Below are positions 46,201 to 61,200 of a stretch of DNA of 64,000 bases, piece after piece. How positions within the stretch are numbered: position 1 is the stretch's first letter; the number at the start of each line of letters is the position of its first letter. The stretch lies in the NCBI GenBank assembly GCA_012845835.1, contig JABAKD010000021.1, positions 7,073,506 through 7,137,505 of the forward strand, read 5' to 3'. Both the position numbers and the translations under genes were made by a program. Under the pieces are notes generated by a model that was given only the letters and a program-made list of their open reading frames with translations, was not told the origin of the DNA and made no database searches. The stretch is from Undaria pinnatifida. Taxonomy: Eukaryota > Sar > Phaeophyceae > Laminariales > Alariaceae.

Positions 46201-49200
46201 GAGGCGCGTGCTACAGCAGAGGTGACGCGTTTGAGCCACAACAATGTTGCTGGAGCAAAAGGCTCTTCAACTCACCAAACCACCCAATTTTGTTGGAGGC
46301 CCATTTGTTTTCCTTACCTAGCAGTTGTTAGTCTGGCGCACAGGATTATTCTTCGGACGGAGCGAACACTAGCCAAGTCCGAATTTGGAGTTGGTTTATG
46401 GAGCGAATCAAGTGAGAACCCTCAACAAACAAGCGAGATCCACCTCCAACGTACTCTTATTCTTGATTGCGCCGCGGCACCACACGGAGCGTATTGCACC
46501 CCTCTCGAGAAGGAAACATACCATACAACATGCCGTGAGGCGCAGCGCTGTTCGAGCAGGAACACGTCCAAAAACACAATACAGCACTTTAACCCCTGCC
46601 TGTCAATGCATACTGCAAACCCCATCTTGTACATAGGTCAAAACATGCCCGGAGCGACACAGGTCCCCTGCCCGTCAAACGTTCCATGGGGCATATGAAA
46701 TATGGGCACCCGCCAGACTAGCCGCGCATGCCGTATAGTCGATCAGCCAGAAGCCAAACCATCAACGACACTCACAGTAATTTTTCGTAAAACCCGACGC
46801 CCGGGGCCACGCACGTCGCAGAGAGAAGCCACCCCAGATCCAGGGAAAATATTCCGATAATCGACAGAAACTTCTCGTAAATCGGTGGAAACCCCACATT
46901 TGTGACGTCGGCAAACTACACGGGCAAAACACGAGAAGCGTAGCCCGCCGTCCGCATTTTCGTTCGGCCAATAAGACAGGGATTCCGGACGAACACATAT
47001 ACAGCGGGGAGCCAGCGGACATGGGGCGGGGGAACGGGAGGCATGATTACAAATATCATGGCATTTCAAGTCGGGGATGTCACACTATTCCTGAAAAAAA
47101 AACATTGTCGAACATTTTTCATGTAATTGCCCACCTGTCCAATCCACTCGTTTGTTCTTCGTTCGAACATGTTACCAAGTGTGATGTTGTTCTTCCGTTT
47201 TCGTCGTGTACCCCTACCCAGATAGTAATTGTTATTTTCCTGGTTTATTTGCATGCGTGTGCATTAGATACTTCTTTTGAGGATGACTCCGGCCTTAGAT
47301 GGATGTTTTGTGTTTCTCCTACTGCTGTGCTGTAAGTGGCCTTTGGAGCGGTGTCGGTCATACTACGGGCGCTGCGCCTACTTACACACTGTAGGCAGAC
47401 AAAAAGTCGAACACGATCGGCCTCCAAGCATCTCGCTGGTAGTGGTACATTTATATTCCTACGCGATGTACCAATCCGCCAATTTCGCAGCTTACCGCCG
47501 CCGAAATTTGCCAGACCACTGTCCTCGACGCACACGGTAGCAGTGGCAGTAGATAGTCGCCGACGTCATGAAGGTTCGTGCGGTGGCATGGCAGCGAGGA
47601 GGGGTGGAGGGCGGTCGGCAGAAAGAGAAATCATGATATGGAACTAGGCAGGCGAAACATATGGAAGTCCTTAAATCTCCCGAAGAGAGAAGAAGTTGAT
47701 ACACACAAAGCCGGAGACTCGCCAATATATTGTCTCTTATCAGGAAAGACGATCCAATTGAAAGTAGGGGCAAGGCGCACGCGCGGGGGGGGCGGGGGAA
47801 TTCCCCAATGACCCTAGCCAACTATCCGACTAACCAAGCCAGCTATCCAACGAAGCGTAAACATTTGGCACTTTCCCCAGCGCAAACGCTGGTCTGTTCT
47901 CTTCTCCTACATGCGTGCAACCCCCATACACCGTCGAGGAAACCCTGACAAAAACGACCCGTGGACCGACGCTCGACTAACGGAAGTTTGTCCATGAACC
48001 TGCCGGACGTACAGTTATGGAGGATCGTTCGGCAGGTTCACGGGGCACAATTGGGTTTTTAACACGATGTGTAGGAGAGGGAAACGTGCACAGTACGTTG
48101 CAGTGAGGAATATATCAAGCACTAACGAAGGGTGAAGTTTTTTGTTCCGTTCGACAAGTAAAGCGTTAGCCACTGAAAGCTGCTACCCCGCGTCTCAGGA
48201 ACAAACCTACGGAGGGATAGTGTCGGAAACAACGCCAGATTTGGAAGGAGAAGACCTTGTTCACTCGTTTCTTAAGTGGTTCTTGCCTATGACAATCTTG
48301 AGCTTAGACAGCGGAAGCCAAGTCAGGAATGCTCCGATCTTCCCCGCCGTCGTTTTTATTTGTAGTTGTTGGACATCTTCCTCACGTTCCCCCTCCGGAC
48401 GATGCTCGTTTTGCTCGTTTGACCTCTTGCCATCGTCCACGACCGGTGGCCCATCATAAGCTCGGCTGAAGACGGGGCCAGCGTCAATCGCGCTGTTTAC
48501 ACCAGAACCGGCGAACGCCTCACCAGCATCACCGCGACCGGTCGATTCTGCGTTTCGCCCCCCCGCCCCCGGTGCCACAGAGCTATCCCTGCCCACGCTT
48601 CCAGGTGTTGCTACCGGCTCCCCTCCGCGTGGAGCATTTTGCACCCCCAGAACGCCGCCGCCACTGGTGCTCTTTGATCCCGCGGTGGTCCCTCCTTTAT
48701 TGTTGTTGTCGCCGTCGTTGTTAATGCTGGCACCGTTGCCAGGGAGTGTAGTTTTTCTTCCGACGCGCCGCATCCGATCGAATCTGGAGCCAGCAGAAGC
48801 GCTTGGCCCGGCGGAACTCTGACTAAAGTCAGAAACAGCGCCGCGATCCGAGCGCGACATGATCCCGGCACTGCGGCGTTGAAGATGGATCATCGACTGC
48901 TTGGTATTGGCCACTGTGGATGATACAGCGCCTCTACCGCCAACCTGATCAACGATGAGTTATGTCGACAACCGATCAAGGTACCGTTAGATTGTGAGCT
49001 CGACGCTAAATGGCAGCACCACCTTACAAACAAAGCATATATAGTGAAGATACCACACATACTATTCCATCACGCTCCCTATGTGCCAAAACGTCATATG
49101 GTTTCTGGTGGTTTCATTTGTTTTCCGAAATACAGTCTTCCTAAGGGAATACTTTGGCAGTATTCCAAGCGGCAAGATTCGGTGCGGGCTCTTTAGGAAC

Positions 49201-52200
49201 TCTGAGCCATCCGTCGACAAACCTGTTCATTCTACCGCCGGTGACACGTGACGTGCCCGGACAGGTTGCCGCTTTTACCACACACTTACCGCGATGTTGT
49301 TCGCTCTGCCCTGAAACCTCATCTAACGTTTAGGCTTTGCCCGGTTGGATAGCTATCGAACGTTTAGCTTCTACGTTCTACGTCTCTACGAGAGTTGAGA
49401 GGTTTGCGTAGGTATGGAGCCGACAACCGTTCCGTAGTCGACCTCGCTACTCGAAGCAAGTTGAGAGGGGACTTATCGCGACGACATTGTGGGTTTATGG
49501 CCACGTTCCAGTGGAGACTCTACACTCTGCAACTGTGCTTTCTTGTCGATAAAAAACTACTCTACTCCATCTACGTATCATACTCCCCGCGAGGTACCAA
49601 CACACGTTGCTCGAGCGTCGAGCGGTTTGGGTCGAGGCGCCTACCTGATCGCTGTTGGTTTCGCTTGTCGAAGCCATTTGTTCCCGCCTCGACAATTACG
49701 GTTTATTGCCAAGGTTCGGTGGAGACTATACAATTTTACTCTCTATCATTATCGAAATGTTTTTGACTCTGTCTGCGTCTCATCTCGCGCGGAGGGGTGG
49801 GCTGCGCAGCCTAGAGCAAACACAGCTAGTAAGACATCGAAGAATACGTGATGACAGGCCTGTGCAGGCGAACCAATATCAGCCTCGGTGCCAAAAAAAA
49901 CGTGTAGCAACAAAACCTACCAAGTAACAACGGCAATGTCTCACCAGATACACCGACAGCAGAACAACCACTGCAAGGGCAGCCAGTACCATTACAGAAA
50001 GGAGGAAAATCATGCCGCCCTTGAAGCTTTCGGAGCAAAGATGGCACTGGTTCGCAGCGCCCCTACCGTAGCCGGAGGAGCACGCCGAACACACTTCAGA
50101 CACGGCGGGCGCGCGGAACGCGGGAACGGAACGAGGAGTGGCTCCGTCGGGAATTGGCCGATACTTAGTACCCATGTATGTGCCGGCCCTTAACGCACGC
50201 AGCAATTCACAGAATGGGGCTAGGATGTTTGTGGAGAGGGAAGGGGTCAAGTACAAAATTTAGGAGAGCACCAGTGTCGCAGAATATGGGGTTGGTGAGA
50301 AGGGGGGTTCAATCCACGAAAGCTGCGCTAAGCTCAGGCATATTTCGATAGTGTCTCGCATTCTTTATGCCTATTCAACAGGATAACGGGCGGTGCCCCA
50401 CAACTGCGCATCAAACACTCTGCATGGGTGCATTGTTCGTCGTCATGAGTATATATAGCAGGCATTAACGTGCCTTGGGCCTTTCTGTACCCATACCGTT
50501 TTGCTTCGACAAAACATATCGTCAACCCTTGGCGTGATGCAAACTCACTGACAAATATTGATCGCGGCTCCCCGCACTTGGTTTGGGTCCTACACTCCGG
50601 GCAGCGTGGCGAACAGTTCTCCTTACTACCACTCCCATTGTCAACAATGCTGTAGCTATTGACAACAATAACACCACAACGAGCGTGGTGGGATGGGGGT
50701 ATCACGTTTTGACCAAACCATTCCTGTCTGACGGAACACCTCACATCAACAACCACTTCCATGTCGTAACCAATGTGTATATCAATATATCTCGTCATGC
50801 ATCTAAGCCCTCGAATGTTCGTCGGATTGAACTTAGCGCGTTCGTTCTCGAAACCAGTCGCTTGGTAAGGAGCCCTTCAATCCTCGTTCTACCCTACCGT
50901 AGAATACGTCCGTCGCTAGACCTTCCGCAGTCAGAAACATGTTATATAAGTATTATTCATTGACTGGCCGTTCTCGAACGGTACGTCATATAGCTGACAA
51001 ACTGGCTGGTGTTTCAGCCCTCTTCTCGTCTTGGACTTCCCTTCTGCGAGTTTGCTGAAAACCAAGCCTCATGCCAGCGTAAACACGTCAGATAAAAATA
51101 TGGATAGTTGTAGATCTGTAACGTAGTTGCATGATATAAAAAAATCGTTGTTTACATCTTCTCGCCCCACAATCACCACGGCAAGATGCCAACTTACTGC
51201 TTACGGAAGGCGAACCAACAGGAGCCAAAAACGTCACACATAGGCTAAGGCTCACCAACTTCTTCGTAGCCATCTTTGCAGTAGTCGTTTACCGTTTTGA
51301 CGGTTGATCCTCCCTTACAAGCATCCTATCGAGAGACGGTTGGGTATGCGAGTAGACCAAATTAAGACCCATAAGTATGGACAAAAGCGAGGAAGAGTGC
51401 GGCGCAGAGCTTCGAAATGAGATAGGGATAAGCGGGCGAAGTATTACATTCAAGTGCGTGGTGACGTATAAAGTGACAAGGAACAGCACTCATGGAGAAA
51501 TGCGTTACGAAGAAACCATGCAGAACGAAGAAGGGGACATTACACGTGCGCCACGACAATGAGATAAGTTAGCATTTCTCGAGCAATGCCCTGTCGTGAA
51601 CGGTTGGGTAACGTTTAATTCTGTGCGCGACATCCCCGATTGCTCCACCCAGGTGGCCACAGGTAGGGTGGGTCTATGGCTTTGTTCCTTCAGTCATACT
51701 AAGTGAAGATTTTCAGTGGCCGGTGCCTATCGGGATTTCCTGCCCGCATAGCGTTTGGCAGGTCATCCCGTCTTTGCAGCTGACCGTTGTGAACACCACG
51801 TATACGTTGGTACCCGGGAGAGACAGACTACTGTGTGGTTTCAGATGTAACACTCTCCTCCTGATAACTAATGTTTAACAACTGCATGTGCAATGAAGCA
51901 CTTGTGCTACGCGTAGATGAAATCGGTCGATGGTTGATAGAAGCTTATTATGTGCTCAAAGGACGCTCGTTCGGGGAATTCTTCCCGGACTTGCAACGGT
52001 TTCGTAGTCGAGGACAGTATCATTATCGTATGTCCTGACACGCGGCCCCACCGCACGTTATTTCATCCAGGACAACGCCGCGTCGATTAGCTGCTTGTAT
52101 TGTTTTTGATGTCCCGCGCGACTCTAGCGTTTTGGTTTGGGTTGGACCAGTCATGCGCAGGCTGGCGAACGTTTTTACACTGGTAGGATGTGAAAAATCG

Positions 52201-55200
52201 GCCGTGGGGCTGCCTGTTACCACAACGAGCGATTACTGTGGCTCCCCTCTACACAGGCAGCTTCTATGCCCTAATAAAGTGGCTTTCACTCACAAGCCGC
52301 CCAAGCATGATCCCAAAACTGTTTGAAAAACGAAATTTACGCCAGAAACACAGTCGATGTTCAGTGGCCATTTTGGAAGCAAGCCAGGGCTTCACACGCG
52401 ATTTTGCACTAGAAACGCAATCAATCTACGGTGACTATCAACATTGCTAGTCAGAGCTGCGGGCATGAACATTCGCCGCCGGGTCCGCGTATGATCAGCA
52501 ACCTTCGTGGACATTGCTTAGCGCAATGAAAGGAAACGACACTTCGAAGGACTATTTGCTGTGAAACTTACTTCACGTCTGTTTAGCCAAGTCGACAGGT
52601 TGACGGGACATATATATACCTCTATAACTTCTGCAGCATCTCTCCACGCGTGACGAGACAAAAACAAATCACATGAAGATCATACCTTGTTGTAGCATGC
52701 GTGGGAAAGAGTCAGATTGGTTGCAGCCCGCCAGTATCCCACGCGGATGGGTAGGCTTTCAAGCGTCGCCCCCGGCTCAGAGCAGTCCACGCCCTTTATC
52801 AACAACAACAGCAACAGTAGCACGGGATCAGGATTGGCTGGGGCGGGTGTATGTGCCAACACATCGAGAGAAAAGCCCCTGCGTACGTGTGGCTAGTGTC
52901 AAGCACGAGTGGTCATAATACACTAAAAAAACACCGAGCAGCCGACAACTTTGATCGAACAACCAACGAGTCATAAAAAGGTCCGAAGCAAGTCGAAACC
53001 ACCTACACAGAGTAACAGGATGGAAAACTGCCCGAGCGAGATGGTGCCGCGGCAACTCCGTCCGGACACGGCAAGCCCCAAGGGTTAGTGTCTTCTTATG
53101 GTCAAAACAACAGAACCAATACTGGATTTGTGTATAAAGAGCGATTGCGCTTGCATAATTTACTCCGCACAAACCACATGTTGATAATGAGTTATTGCGG
53201 GCTGACAGGAGCTGGTTCTACGACCCCTTGTTTAGTGACCACCCACTGAGATTCGCGTATGTGTGCCGGGTTCGACTATCTACCGGTCGCCCCGGTGGCG
53301 TATCAGGCTATCCTCGAGCCTGGTATAGATAGGTCAGTTTCGTGAGTTCGAATCCCCCCGAGAGCATACACGTATAAATTCGTGGGGATGTTTTCTTGTG
53401 CACAAATTGACTTGCGGACTGCGCGAGAGCGTGTGTTAGCAACACTCGATGAAAACTCGACGAGCAGTGGGATTGCTGAACCCTTTGCGCGATAAAAATG
53501 GAAGGCAAGAACCGGGGGGAAGAAGGGACGACACCTGTGGCCACGGCTTGTCCAGAAGCTGAAAAGTAAATGTGTGTGAAAAAAAACAACAATAAACAAA
53601 TATACACACCTCATGTCCTCATGTCAATTGACTCATGCACTTGGATGACAGTTACTAATACCTGGCTGCGCGAGTTCCTAGCGACAACAACCACACTACT
53701 GTACATTATTGATACGTGAAACAGTGAGTGCAGACACCACAGCTCATCACGGCACGCACCTCTATTTCACCGCCCGTGTCATCTTCCGTGCATCGCTGGC
53801 AAACGCCATCGTAGTCACCCGACCTAGCTAAGCTCGCATCAGTGCGGTTCCAGAAGGTGCCAACGTCGCAGTGGAAAAACGTGACCTTAAACGACGTCGT
53901 CGCTTTACTGGTTGTCGATGCGTTGGTTCCGAGTAGATCGAACGCGGTCTCATGCTGGAGTGACGAAGATGTAAGCCCGTCGTGTGCCTTTCGAGCAGCA
54001 GTTAACGACGAATAGGCATCGCCGTTGTCTTTGTCTACGGCACCTTTGCCGGCTACCTCGAAGGTGACAACAGCGGTGCCGTCAAAGAATGTGCCCGGAC
54101 GGGTGGCCACCCATAGTGTAACGCTGTATCAGGCAGTCGATGCCAACATTGGCAGCACGTGAGACACCACGATGCGAAAAGCGGATATTGCGACGAAACG
54201 AACGTGAAAAACGCTGAACGCTGGGATCCCAGCCAACTACGGAACACGGAAGCGATCGAAGAACAGTAGGATTTTCTTATTCAAAGGATAACTCTCATCA
54301 TATGAAAGACTTAGGTCAACAGTTGCTTCGCCGCTATAGGTATCCTATCAATGAAATTAAATGTACGGTGGTATAAAACCAAACGGATATACCAGACCCC
54401 CACTAAGCACCGAGAGACCGCATTTGGAAACTATACGAGCAAAAAATTCAGACATCTGTCCGTCGTCCGCGTTACGATGGTGTCGCCCACAACTACGGTC
54501 GGTGAGTTCGTGTGTTTCGTCATGCTGGTAAAACCGTTGGTACTTTGTCAGCAATGTCCGTTGGACTGTTGGTCAGATTTCGATTTCATTGTTATCTCAT
54601 CTGTTTGGGTGAGATGCAGAGCTCCTCAAAGTGAGGAGAGCCATAACCTTGGTGCTTGCCTCTCTTTGCCGTGGTAATCGACTTTCAAGGCTTTGTTTAG
54701 TTGGTCGTATTTTTGTCCAACGGGTCTCACCTCTTTCGGTACATCGGCAACAATCGTGTGCTGTGAACACTGTGAGGGAAAATTGGATCTACCAAAAAAA
54801 CCGCTCCGCGCGCCGGTTAGGAGAAGGTAAGGGTGGCGACTACTCCCTGGGATTTCCATTATCAAATTATGTTTACCGAGGCTCTGACTCTGTGAGAAGA
54901 GCCGCAAGGGTGGCACCGAAGTGTCTGTTAATTTCACCAGTGAAGAAGAAAAACTATTGTTTGAAAGTGGCGCTTATGTGGCCAAAACGTAGCACGAAAA
55001 AAGAGAACAAGAGAAAACGTAGAAGGAAAAGGAAAGAGAAGCAAAACGAGGGAGAAGGAGTGATCGAGGTGGGGGATGCCTTCACCTGATCACGGGAATA
55101 TTCCCAACCTACGGGCAGGTGTACTCTACAGCAGCCGGTCCTGTTCCCTGCAACGTTTTACGTAATGTAACGTTCTTCTGATACTCTTGGACCGGCTGCT

Positions 55201-58200
55201 GAATTCCCTGTACTACATTCAACTTATACCGCATGCCTGCTAGATAGAACAAACCCTTATGTACTTTTTGCCGGCTATTGTATGTGTCAGCATCTGGAAC
55301 TATGATCATCAGTTTACTGAAGATAGTGAATAATAATCAAATAGATACTAGTGGACTGCAGACTCCATATTATGATACTCCATGGAGGTACTTCGTGTAC
55401 TTATGTACATGAGTACAGTGAATATGCGATTGCAACGTCAAATGCATGCACTCGTTACACCAACACTTGAGTTTTATGACAACGCTACTCAATTGTTTAC
55501 ATATGCCTGACCGAAAAACACTCCCAAACGCCAAACCAAATCACAACAAGTTTATGCCAATGAAACAGCGGTTCGCTCGCTGTGCGAGAAAGTGCCTCTC
55601 AAGTCAACAAGACGCATCAGGTACAAATCGTGGGGCCCGTTACAAAACCCATTTCGCTTGAGCAGCGCCAAACAATACGAGAACGGGTAGTAGGTGCAAG
55701 TTAAAACCTGAGCCTAAACAAGGACGGCCAACAGTAAAGTACAGTAGATGACTGGTACACAACAAAGAAATAACGTTTTACACAAGACTCCCGAAGGCAA
55801 CAAAACCGAATCGATTCGTTCCGCAAAACACACCTTAGCGATCGCGTGAAGCGATGAAAAAGAACAGCGCATGACAACATTCGAACACATCTAGAGACAA
55901 ACAACCGAACCGCCTACCGGTTGTCAAAGGATAGGATAAACCGGGGCTCTCTCTGTATTTGTAGGCCAGGGTTGTGGAGAGATTTTAGAATAGAGCCCAA
56001 GACGCAATCCGTCGGCTGTTAGATTGTTGTAAATTCTTAGCTAGCAAAAGAAAAATATTAGCTTGGGGCGCGCTGGCAGCATTAAACCATAATGGCAGAA
56101 TCGATACGTTCGCGGTTGGGCTGGAGAGTGGATATCAGAACTCTTCACATTTTCTTTCCTGCATACCCCCAACATTGATTTCGACGTTGACGCTTGTGCT
56201 GCCCTGCTACCATTCCTATAATGTCTCCTTAAACGACTCTCCTCTAGCCTTGGCACGTGGACGCAGCTCCACCATCAGAGCCACATCGGACATAGCACTC
56301 ACCTTTTTCCTGGAAAGAGAAGCCCCGTCGACGGCATAATAGTCCAATTCAGCGTAGTCTGCCACGGTTCCATGCTCGACATCATAGCCGCCGACTGCGA
56401 CGCGTTCACGGTCCAAATCACGCCCCCTCCCTCACTCTCAGCCTCATCGGTGCTGCTGCTTGTGGTACGTGCTTCGTAGGATAGGCGCAGTCTCCCCTCG
56501 AGCAACCGCGGGTAGAAAGTAGTTTGCGGGGAAACTGCCAGAGAGAGGCTTAATGCTGTCGCATTCCCGCTCACGCATCTCTGTTATCAGCATGGACGTA
56601 CGCCAACAATCAGCGTGAAGTGGAATGGGGGGGGTGGCCGCGACAGGGAAACGTAAGGGATCGCGCTGGTGACATACTTTGAACGCGGGTGTGAGCACGG
56701 GTGGTTTGGTAACTACCTCCCGATACGGTGCACCATCATGCAGAGCACGCGACCGGAAGAGGCTTTCTGGCGGCGCCTAATAGTACAGTAGAGTAGAGGC
56801 AGAATCAGGGTTTGGGTCAGGTGCAGGGTATACTCCGCTCGTAAGGGGTTTATCGCTATTTCCAACATTTTAATGCAATACTGCGGCAAATTCGATGTTA
56901 GTTCCCCAAACATCATAGCAGTCGAGCGCCCAGTCAAGCGCATCACGCGTTTCTCCCCTACCGACTGGGCGCTTGGCGCGCGAACATGTTTTCGAACTAA
57001 ACGCATTTCCTTCTGCCGTTGCGCTGCTAGCGACAAACCGGGCAGAGAAACAAAGTTTTGAATCTATCGTCAAACACGCCTCCAAGCCCCATGAAATATT
57101 AGATACGATATTACTCTGTGGCATGTCACCTCCTTCCAAGGTGACCGTTTGGGGTAGTAACACTGGCAGTACACCCCTACGTGGCCATCCAAGCACACGG
57201 GTCCGCTGCAAGGGGAATATGAGGAACCAGTTGTGTCCTCTCCTTCAACCGGTTCCACTAGTGCGTCTTCACATCTGAAGTTGACATTTGTCAATGACGT
57301 GGCGTTCGGTAGTTGTCCAGCCTCCGAGTCGGCGCCGGCAAATTCAGCGTCTAAGAGTACGCACGATGTACGCAGATATCAATGTTTCCCGTAGGGTAGG
57401 GCGGTATGCGGACAGAGTGAAACAGATGAGGAGGGGAGACGAAGGGTATGAGAAGGGCAAAGAAATAACTTGTTGGCATCTGGGTGTTTAAAAGCAACAT
57501 CCGCCGCTCTACAATCGCCAATTGTTCGTAAGCCAGAGTACGCACAACGGGTGCCGGGGATGGACAGAACCGCTACGAACACGGCCGAAAGCTCGTATTG
57601 CAAGACGAAGAGACAAAAAGTATTGTACCAAACACCCTGCTGGCTCCAGTAAACAGGCATGCATGAAAGCAAGCGCTCGGTGTTTTCACACGTTGTGGCT
57701 CACAGTTATCGTGTCCGAGCTTGGCGTTCCTGATAACCGCTGTAGAGCCTGGTTCGGAGTGGATCAGCACCGAAGCCGTGCTTTCGCTGAAGTCACAGTC
57801 GTCCAAGTAGAGTTCACCTTCGCTGAAAATGACTTCCTGAAAACGGCAAAAGCAAACGCGCACGGGCTTCTTGAGAAGTGGTCGTGAGCATACTTGCGTA
57901 CAGCGCCGTGCGCAAAACAGCGACCACCTAGACAGTATTGACTGCTGGTTTCGTAGGACTACCGTGCGTGGTGACAAGTTAATCTTTGTGCTTGAAAGTA
58001 AACACAAGGATTCAAAACACGACCGCGAATTAACGGGTCACCCACGAATCCCGACGCCACGGACCTCTCCCCCGAAGCCTATGAAGGACGTGTCTTCAGC
58101 GATGAAGGTCGACGTTTGATCCACTTGCACGGCCGACAGGTCAAATGACCCCGAGGAATCCCTGAAGTCCACCTGCCAAAACACGCATCAGAGTAATAAG

Positions 58201-61200
58201 TTAAGCGTTGCGCCAAGTTTGGAATGCAACTGTTGGTCGTCTCGCACACCCTCAGCATGGAGCCGCAACAGAATGTTGGTACTACCGCTGGAGGCTATCT
58301 GTATCGTCATATATTGAATAAGCTAATCTAGCATAACTGCCACGGCAGTAGCATCCGATTTAAAGACAATCATTCTTCTCATTCATACCTCTCACTTGTT
58401 TTCTCTCTAAGCCTAAGGAATGACGGCGATCCTATGGAGCCCACCATTGCTCTCAATGGCAGGCTATCGAATCTAGAGAGTACATGGCGATACACACCTG
58501 TGGTAAAACATGCCTTCACCAAACCAGTCATGATGCTGATATTGTCTTTGCAGACGACTGTGCCTGCTTAGCTGACCTTCGTTCGCATCGTTCCGAGGCC
58601 ATCTATTTCCGCTGGTCCCTACTGAGCAACCTTGGTATATTATATAATGTAATCAGACAATATGCGCAATGTTTGGGAGTCACGTCATTCACCAGAATAC
58701 TAACATTAAAGCCGAGTCAGACTATTGATCAAAGGGATTTATCCTGTGCAGCGTTCAAGCGGGCCATCCACAAAACCGCATATGCGTGCCGTCCCTTCAT
58801 CTCTACCGCTGATATTAAACCAAGTCAGCTCTGTCAACGGGCGTTTATGTTACACATGCCTCAACGATATATAATACGTAACCTGTCCTCTCGTCGTGAG
58901 TACACGCGATACAACATACGGAAATATATACTGCCAGACGTACCGTTTGGCTTGTCGAAGAGTAGTGTTTATCCCTGCGACAAACCCATGCAAAGGAACG
59001 ACCCCGATATTACCTAAGACGTCGAATGTCGTGGTTGCAGCAGTGTTGCGATTTATCGCCCCCCCCCGATTTATAGGATCCCTTCGGCAATATCCGAACC
59101 CCGTTGAAATATATCATCCCCGACAAAAATATCTGATCCCCCTAAAAAATATCTGATCCCCCCGTAAAATATCTGATCCCCCCCTGAAATATCTGATCCC
59201 CCCCTAAAATTTGTGACCCCCCCCTGAAATATATGATCCCCCCCTGAAATATATTACCCCCCCCCTCCGTCTCAAACGGCCGGATGATTACCTACGAACA
59301 AGGGTGAATTATTGCCCCCCTGTATTCTATCAAAGATCGGGGTGATATATTATATAAAATGAAAATGATATGTTGAAGTGGGTGGGAAATCGCAACACCC
59401 TCCGAGCACCCCGATACACTGTATCAGGGGTGGCATTGCGTCTAATACTCGCGCCGGGGATTTAAATATTGCAGCCGGTGATATACTGTATCAGGTGTGA
59501 TATACCCCCTCACTGTATCGGGGGGGGGGTGATATGATTCACGGGGTGACCAGATATATCGCAACAACAGGCATTATCCTGTATGAGGGGTTATATAGTC
59601 CCAATGTATCTGGGGGGGGGTGACATATTTCACGGGGGATCAGATCTTTCAGCAGGTGATTTTCTGTATCAGGGGGTGATTTAGGCCCCCGTGATCAACT
59701 GTATTTCAGGCCCCCTTGATACATTGTATATCATCGGAAGGGGTCAGATATTTCAACCGGTTATATACTGTATTACGGGGTGATACAGCCCCCCCTGACA
59801 CACTGTATCAGGCCCCCCCGGATACACTGTATCAGGGGGGGGTAGATATTAGACGCAATACCACCCCTGATACAGTGTATCGGGGTGCGCGGAGGGTGTT
59901 GCGTTTCCCACCCACTTCAACATATCACCCCGCTCTTTGATAGAACACAGGGGGGCAATAATTCACCCTTGTTCGTAGGTAGTCATTCGGCCGTTTGAGG
60001 TGGAGGGGGAGGATGATATATTTCAGGGTGGGATAATATATTTCAGGGGGGGGTCACAAATTTTAGGGGGGGATCGGATATTTCAGGGGGGGATCATATA
60101 TTTTTTGGGGGGATCAGATATTTTTGGGGAGAATCAGATATTTTTGGTGGGGATGATATATTTCAGCGGGTCTCGGATATTGCTGAAGGGATCCCATAAA
60201 TCGGGGGGGGCGATAAATCGCAACATTCGTAGGTAATCATCCGGCCGTTTGAGACGGAGGGGGGGGGTGATATATTTCAGGGTGGGATCATAATTTTCAG
60301 GGGGGGGTCATGTATTTTAATGAGGGATCAGATATTTCAGGGAGGGGTCAGATATTTTGGGGGGGGATTATATATTTGGGGGGGAGATGATATATTTCAG
60401 CGGGGTTCGGATATTGCCGAAGGGATCCCATAAATCGGGGGGGGGCGATAAATCGCAACACAGCAGCACGCCTGGTGGGTTTTTCCCTCACCCGCGGCCA
60501 CCATCAAATGAAGAACGGTCGTGTTTCCCTATACGACGGAGCGGGCCTACCATGACATGCGGGACAAACATGTCGGGAAGGCGGGTTGGCCGGGACGCGC
60601 CCACTGTAACCGGTCTAACGTGGAAGTGCCACCGACGAGCATAATAAGTACCGCCAGCCTGGCAGTAGTTATGGATCGGGGCTACTGTGCATCCATAGTC
60701 ACTCAAACGCGGTTTTTCCATCGCAGCTACTCCAAAACTGCTGCCAAGTGTAAGGCATTTTTATTCGTGATGGTAAGCGCTCTCGACACATCTGATCTAC
60801 CCTATTTGGACAGGAAATACGCAGTATAATGGGCAGTTTTTTTTCACGGGCAGTTTCCCCTTCAATCAATCGAAGTGTTGACATAAATCTTGTGCAACCT
60901 GCGTCCTGGCCGGGGTAGATAGAGGATCTCTACGTACAAGGGCCCTCCCCGATATGACCAGGCCCGGAATGCGGTCTGCTACAACGTGTATTTCAAACCA
61001 ACGAACGATTGATCTTTGCATGAAACCCTATTTACAGCTTAGTTTAAGCATGGCACAATATGGCAGGTGAATATTGCTGGATCCTATGGTACGCACTTGC
61101 AGGGTATCATGAGTATGCTCGGCGATTTAGAGGATTTAGTTGCCATATCATTATCCTTCTAGAGCCATCCATGCCGCTGCTTTCCCCCCCGCCCGACCCC

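Noticed and set aside
58484-59017. 177-codon + strand frame with FADDCACLAD, like the YADD motif of reverse transcriptases
   Set aside because: The downstream spacing and the other reverse transcriptase blocks are absent, and it lies antisense in a large intron next to a repeat. One four-residue motif is expected by chance.
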